From Candidatus Sericytochromatia bacterium (lineage in GTDB: Bacteria; Cyanobacteriota; Sericytochromatia; JACMPN01), in the NCBI GenBank assembly GCA_014377495.1, contig JACMPN010000425.1:1-9205 (forward strand): DNA of 9,205 nt, written 5' to 3'. Position numbers and translations under genes: made by a program. Shown one piece after another: positions 6,979 through 9,205 of this stretch; position 1 is the first letter of the stretch, and the number at the start of each line of letters is the position of its first letter. Under the pieces are notes generated by a model, which saw nothing but the letters and a program-made list of their open reading frames with translations, was not told where the DNA came from and made no database searches.

Positions 6979-7563
6979 TTACTTGGCGAGGATCTCGTTG
7001 TCTTTGGCAAGCACGATCTTGTCGACTTCGGCCGTCAGCTTGTCGGTCAGCTTGGTCAGCTGATCGTCGAGGCGCTTGGCGTCGTCCTTCGGCAACCCGT
7101 CTTTTTCCTTTTTCTTGATGACGTCGGCGGCCTCACGGCGGGCATTGCGGACGCCCACCTTGGCCTCTTCGCCATGCTTTTTGACCTGCTTGGTCAGATC
7201 CTTGCGGCGCTCTTCGGTCAGGGGCGGCAAATTCAGCCGGATCACCGTGCCGTCGTTGGTCGGCGTGATGCCGAGGTCGGCACGCTGCAGGGCCTTTTCG
7301 ATCTCGCCCAGCAGCGACTTTTCGTAGGGGGCCAGGGTGATCGTCCGGGCATCGGGAACGGCGATGATCGCCACCTGCTTGATATTGGTGGCGGTCCCGT
7401 GATAGTCCACGCTGACCCGATCCAGCATGCCTGGGTTGGCCCGGCCCGTGCGGATCGTCTGCAACTCGTGGTGCAGACCGGCGAGCGCCTTTTGCATTTT
7501 GGCCTCGGCATCGCCGAGGACATCGTCAGGCTTGACGGTTTTGACCGGTTGGTTCTTTGCCAT
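6979..7563 (-). CDS. frr: Ribosome recycling factor
   Basis: RRF acts with EF-G to split the post-termination ribosome. The 194-residue protein is slightly longer than the usual 185, the extra lying in the N-terminal tail (MAKNQPVKTVKPDD). Family landmarks are intact: the first long helix ending in TIRTGRANPGML (36-47) with the conserved Arg residues, VDYHGTATNIKQVA (52-65) at the domain II hinge, P102-T-N-D-G, LPPLTEERRKDL (112-123), and the R-N-A-R-R-E helix (139-144) that contacts rRNA. Domain II (about 40-113) and the three-helix bundle are complete. ATG at 7563 lies two bases after the pyrH stop, with GGGAGC as ribosome binding site overlapping the pyrH end, so translation is likely coupled. 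Confidence 0.97.
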   Translation of the reverse strand: MAKNQPVKTVKPDDVLGDAEAKMQKALAGLHHELQTIRTGRANPGMLDRVSVDYHGTATNIKQVAIIAVPDARTITLAPYEKSLLGEIEKALQRADLGITPTNDGTVIRLNLPPLTEERRKDLTKQVKKHGEEAKVGVRNARREAADVIKKKEKDGLPKDDAKRLDDQLTKLTDKLTAEVDKIVLAKDNEILAK

Positions 7564-7565
7564 GT

Positions 7566-8327
7566 TCAGCTCCCAGAATGCACGGAAGGGATATCGGCCG
7601 CCACCGGAGCCCGCATGGCCCCGACCAGGGTGCCGATCGGCTCCCCAAACACAGCGCGGCGGAGGTTGCCCTGCTCATGCAGATTAAAGACGAGAATTGG
7701 AATCGCATTGTCCATGCAGAGACTGATGGCGGTCGTGTCCATCACCTTGAGGCCCTTGGTGAGGACGTCGAGATACGACACCTCATCGAACCGGGTGGCG
7801 GTCGGATCCGTCATCGGGTCGGCCGTATAGATGCCATCGACCTTGGTGGCCTTGATCAGGACCTCGGCCCCGACTTCGGCGGCACGCAGGGCGGCGGCCG
7901 TGTCGGTCGTGAAATACGGATTGCCCGTGCCCGCCGCAAAAATCACCACCCGGTGCTTTTCAAGGTGACGCATGGCCCGGCGCCGGATATAGGGTTCGGC
8001 GACTTCGCTGATCGTCAGCGCCGACTGCACCCGGGTGACGACGTCCCGCTTTTCGAGGGCGTCCTGCAACATCAGGGCATTCATCACGGTGGCCAGCATC
8101 CCGGCGTAGTCCGCCGTGGCGCGGTCCATGCCGCCCTCACTCGCCGCAATCCCGCGGAAGATGTTGCCGCCGCCAACGACGATCGCCAGGGTCACCCCCA
8201 GCTCATGAAGCTCCTGAATTTCCCCGGCGATCTGATTGACGACCGCCGGGTCGATCCCGTAGCCCCGTTCGCCCATGAGGGCCTCGCCGCTGATCTTGAG
8301 CAGCACACGACGGAAACGGGGTGGCAA
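7566..8327 (-). CDS. pyrH: UMP kinase
   Basis: PyrH phosphorylates UMP to UDP with ATP in pyrimidine nucleotide synthesis and belongs to the amino-acid kinase fold, unrelated to eukaryotic UMP/CMP kinases. The 253-residue product has RRVLLKISGEALMG with Lys11; VVGGGNIFRG (50-59) for the phosphate loop; GTGNPYFTTDTAA (133-145) for UMP binding; and KATKVDGIYTADP (159-171) for the ATP side. M196-D197 and the C-terminal domain are conserved. The last fifteen or so residues (PVAADIPSVHSGS) are an extra tail. The start is taken as TTG at 8327-8325, one base after the tsf stop, because it gives MPPRFRRVLLKISGEAL, the standard family N-terminus. A longer frame reaching into tsf gives an unrelated 29-residue leader and is rejected. 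The alternative GTG seven codons downstream would delete the conserved first-strand lead-in. Confidence 0.95.
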   Translation of the reverse strand: MPPRFRRVLLKISGEALMGERGYGIDPAVVNQIAGEIQELHELGVTLAIVVGGGNIFRGIAASEGGMDRATADYAGMLATVMNALMLQDALEKRDVVTRVQSALTISEVAEPYIRRRAMRHLEKHRVVIFAAGTGNPYFTTDTAAALRAAEVGAEVLIKATKVDGIYTADPMTDPTATRFDEVSYLDVLTKGLKVMDTTAISLCMDNAIPILVFNLHEQGNLRRAVFGEPIGTLVGAMRAPVAADIPSVHSGS

Positions 8328-8328
8328 C

Positions 8329-8949
8329 TTACTCGCCCTGCCCGTTCTTGGACAGCTCGCCCAAGGCGTAGCGGGTGAAGCGAGCAACGCCCATGTTTTC
8401 GCCCAGCTTGGCAATCTTGCCCTTGATGAAGTCGCCGACCGTCACATTGGGATCCTTGATGAAGGCCTGCTCCATGAAGCAGATCTGCTCGTAGAACTTG
8501 TTGATCCGGCCTTCGACGATCTTGGCGCGCATGGCCTCGGGCTTGCTGGCCAGATCATCGGAGCCGGACAGGACGGCCTTTTCTTTTTCGATGAACTCGG
8601 CCGGGACGTCTTCACGGCGGACGAACTGCGGGTTCGCAGCAGCCACGTGCATCGCCAGATCGCGGACCATCTGCTGGAACTCATCATTGCGGGCAACGAA
8701 GTCCGTCTCGCAGTTGACTTCGATCAGCACGCCGATCTTGCCACCGAGATGGATATAAGAACCGACTGAGCCCTCAGCGGTCGCCCGGTCGGCCTTCTTG
8801 GCAGCCTGGGACAAGCCCCGCTGACGCAGCCACTCGATGCTCTTTTCCATGTCGCCGCTGGTCTCGACCAGGGCCTTCTTGCAGTCCATCATGCCGACAC
8901 CGGTCTTGTCGCGCAATTCCTTGACCAAGGTGGCAGAAATATCAGCCAC
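8329..8949 (-). CDS. tsf: Translation elongation factor Ts
   Basis: EF-Ts is the guanine-nucleotide exchange factor for EF-Tu. The 206-residue product is the short form, lacking the extended C-terminal dimerisation segments of the E. coli type. The N-terminal UBA-like domain (about 1-50) carries ELRDKTGVGMMDCKKAL (11-27), the conserved EF-Tu contact helix. The core domain carries EVNCETDFVARN (77-88) with the T-D-F motif (82-84), whose Phe inserts near the nucleotide site of EF-Tu. The start is GTG at 8949-8947 with a strong AGAGGAGGG ribosome binding site (8962-8954) four bases upstream. A longer in-frame reading from 9000 would place the ribosome binding site inside the gene and adds a non-family leader. 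The TAA stop is followed after one base by the pyrH TTG. Confidence 0.97.
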   Translation of the reverse strand: MADISATLVKELRDKTGVGMMDCKKALVETSGDMEKSIEWLRQRGLSQAAKKADRATAEGSVGSYIHLGGKIGVLIEVNCETDFVARNDEFQQMVRDLAMHVAAANPQFVRREDVPAEFIEKEKAVLSGSDDLASKPEAMRAKIVEGRINKFYEQICFMEQAFIKDPNVTVGDFIKGKIAKLGENMGVARFTRYALGELSKNGQGE

Positions 8950-8983
8950 GAATCCCTCCTCTATATGGTGGCCCGTCTGGGGC

Positions 8984-9018
8984 CATAAAATCCGGCCCAC
9001 GCACCAGGCGTGGGCCGG
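8984..9018 (-). terminator. Perfect 11-bp hairpin between rpsB and tsf (attenuator or weak terminator)
   Basis: On the minus strand CCGGCCCACGC (9018-9008) pairs perfectly with GCGTGGGCCGG (9002-8992) around a five-base loop, followed by ATTTTATGG. The stem is very GC-rich, but the U run is only four and is interrupted, so partial termination or mRNA stabilisation is more likely than full termination. It lies 22 bases after the upstream stop codon and about 30 bases before the tsf ribosome binding site, where it would reduce tsf, pyrH and frr expression relative to rpsB. Confidence 0.6.
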
Positions 9019-9040
9019 TTCAAATCAACCAAACCAGGCG

Positions 9041-9205
9041 TTAGCCTACGACGGCGGCCTGTTCGGGGGCGGCAGGCGCCGCCTCGGGGGCAGGGCCGGC
9101 GGCGGCAGGGGCCGCAGCGGCGGGCGTCGGAGCAGCAGCAGTCGGGACAGCAGCAGCTTGGGCAGCAGCAGCGGGCGCCGGGGCAGCAGCAGCGGGCGCC
9201 GGGGC
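9041..9205 (-). CDS. rpsB: C-terminal tail of probable ribosomal protein S2 (partial)
   Basis: The minus-strand frame entering at the right edge stays open for 54 codons and ends in TAA at 9043-9041. It is almost entirely Ala and Pro (APAPAAA repeated, later PEAAPAAPEQAAVVG), so the globular part lies outside the window. rpsB is called from position: it directly precedes tsf on the same strand, the near-universal rpsB-tsf order, and several bacterial S2 proteins carry low-complexity C-terminal extensions. No S2 core motif is visible, so another gene with an Ala/Pro tail is not excluded. The tail is likely flexible on the ribosome surface. Confidence 0.65.
   Translation of the reverse strand, partial: APAPAAAAPAPAAAAQAAAVPTAAAPTPAAAAPAAAGPAPEAAPAAPEQAAVVG
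9160..9205. repeat. 21-bp tandem repeat inside the Ala/Pro-rich coding tail
   Basis: Two identical 21-base units (9160-9180 and 9181-9201) are followed by the first four bases of a third at the window edge. Each encodes the seven residues A-P-A-P-A-A-A on the minus strand. The unit is a multiple of three, so copy-number changes keep the frame. Related but diverged GCAGCAGCAG blocks at 9131-9160 suggest older copies. Confidence 0.85.

Noticed and set aside
6034..7830. Long plus-strand open frames opposite cdsA, frr and pyrH
   Set aside because: They are antisense to well-identified genes, rich in His, Arg, Gly and Asp, and show no family motif or credible ribosome binding site.
9131..9205. 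CAG trinucleotide runs resembling a microsatellite
   Set aside because: On the coding strand these are Ala codons of the open frame; the true repeat unit is 21 bases, not three.
1..9205. CRISPR arrays, tRNA or rRNA genes, insertion sequences
   Set aside because: I saw no regularly spaced repeats, no tRNA-like cloverleaf, no rRNA core segments and no transposase motifs.

Overview
The window is high-GC bacterial chromosome, densely coding on both strands. Its right half holds part of a conserved translation-linked cluster read on the minus strand: the tail of a probable rpsB, then tsf, pyrH, frr and cdsA. EF-Ts is the short form (206 residues, as in cyanobacteria and Thermus-like lineages, against about 280 in E. 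coli). uppS, which often sits between frr and cdsA, is absent. A lipoprotein at the left edge with Ser-Ser after its lipidated Cys suggests a diderm. This fits a cyanobacteria-related or other deep-branching Gram-negative lineage, but the genus or phylum cannot be fixed from the sequence alone.

Layout from left to right: a partial lipoprotein gene (minus, running off the left edge); an Eis-type GNAT acetyltransferase (minus); a 128-base divergent intergenic region; a secreted sphingomyelinase-like phosphodiesterase (plus); and, 72 bases later, an 808-residue UbiB/ABC1 atypical kinase with a long N-terminal extension (plus). A 593-base convergent gap follows, holding a palindrome and a broken coding remnant with an in-frame TAG. 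Then come cdsA, a strong intrinsic terminator, frr, pyrH, tsf, a second hairpin and the Ala/Pro-rich rpsB tail, all minus.

The minus-strand cluster makes ribosomal protein S2, elongation factor Ts, UMP kinase and ribosome recycling factor as one tight unit: TTG start one base after the tsf stop, and two bases between pyrH and frr. A 23-bp hairpin with a U tract just after frr appears to close this unit and separate cdsA (CDP-diacylglycerol synthesis).

The most unusual object is the UbiB-family protein. Residues about 60-130 read like a single annexin repeat (GTDE motif, spaced R residues, F-G and the downstream calcium-ligand Glu), ahead of a kinase-like domain with non-canonical A-rich loop and DMG in place of DFG. 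Its same-strand neighbour is a secreted phosphodiesterase of the sphingomyelinase type. An accessory system acting at membrane lipids is a reasonable but unproven inference.
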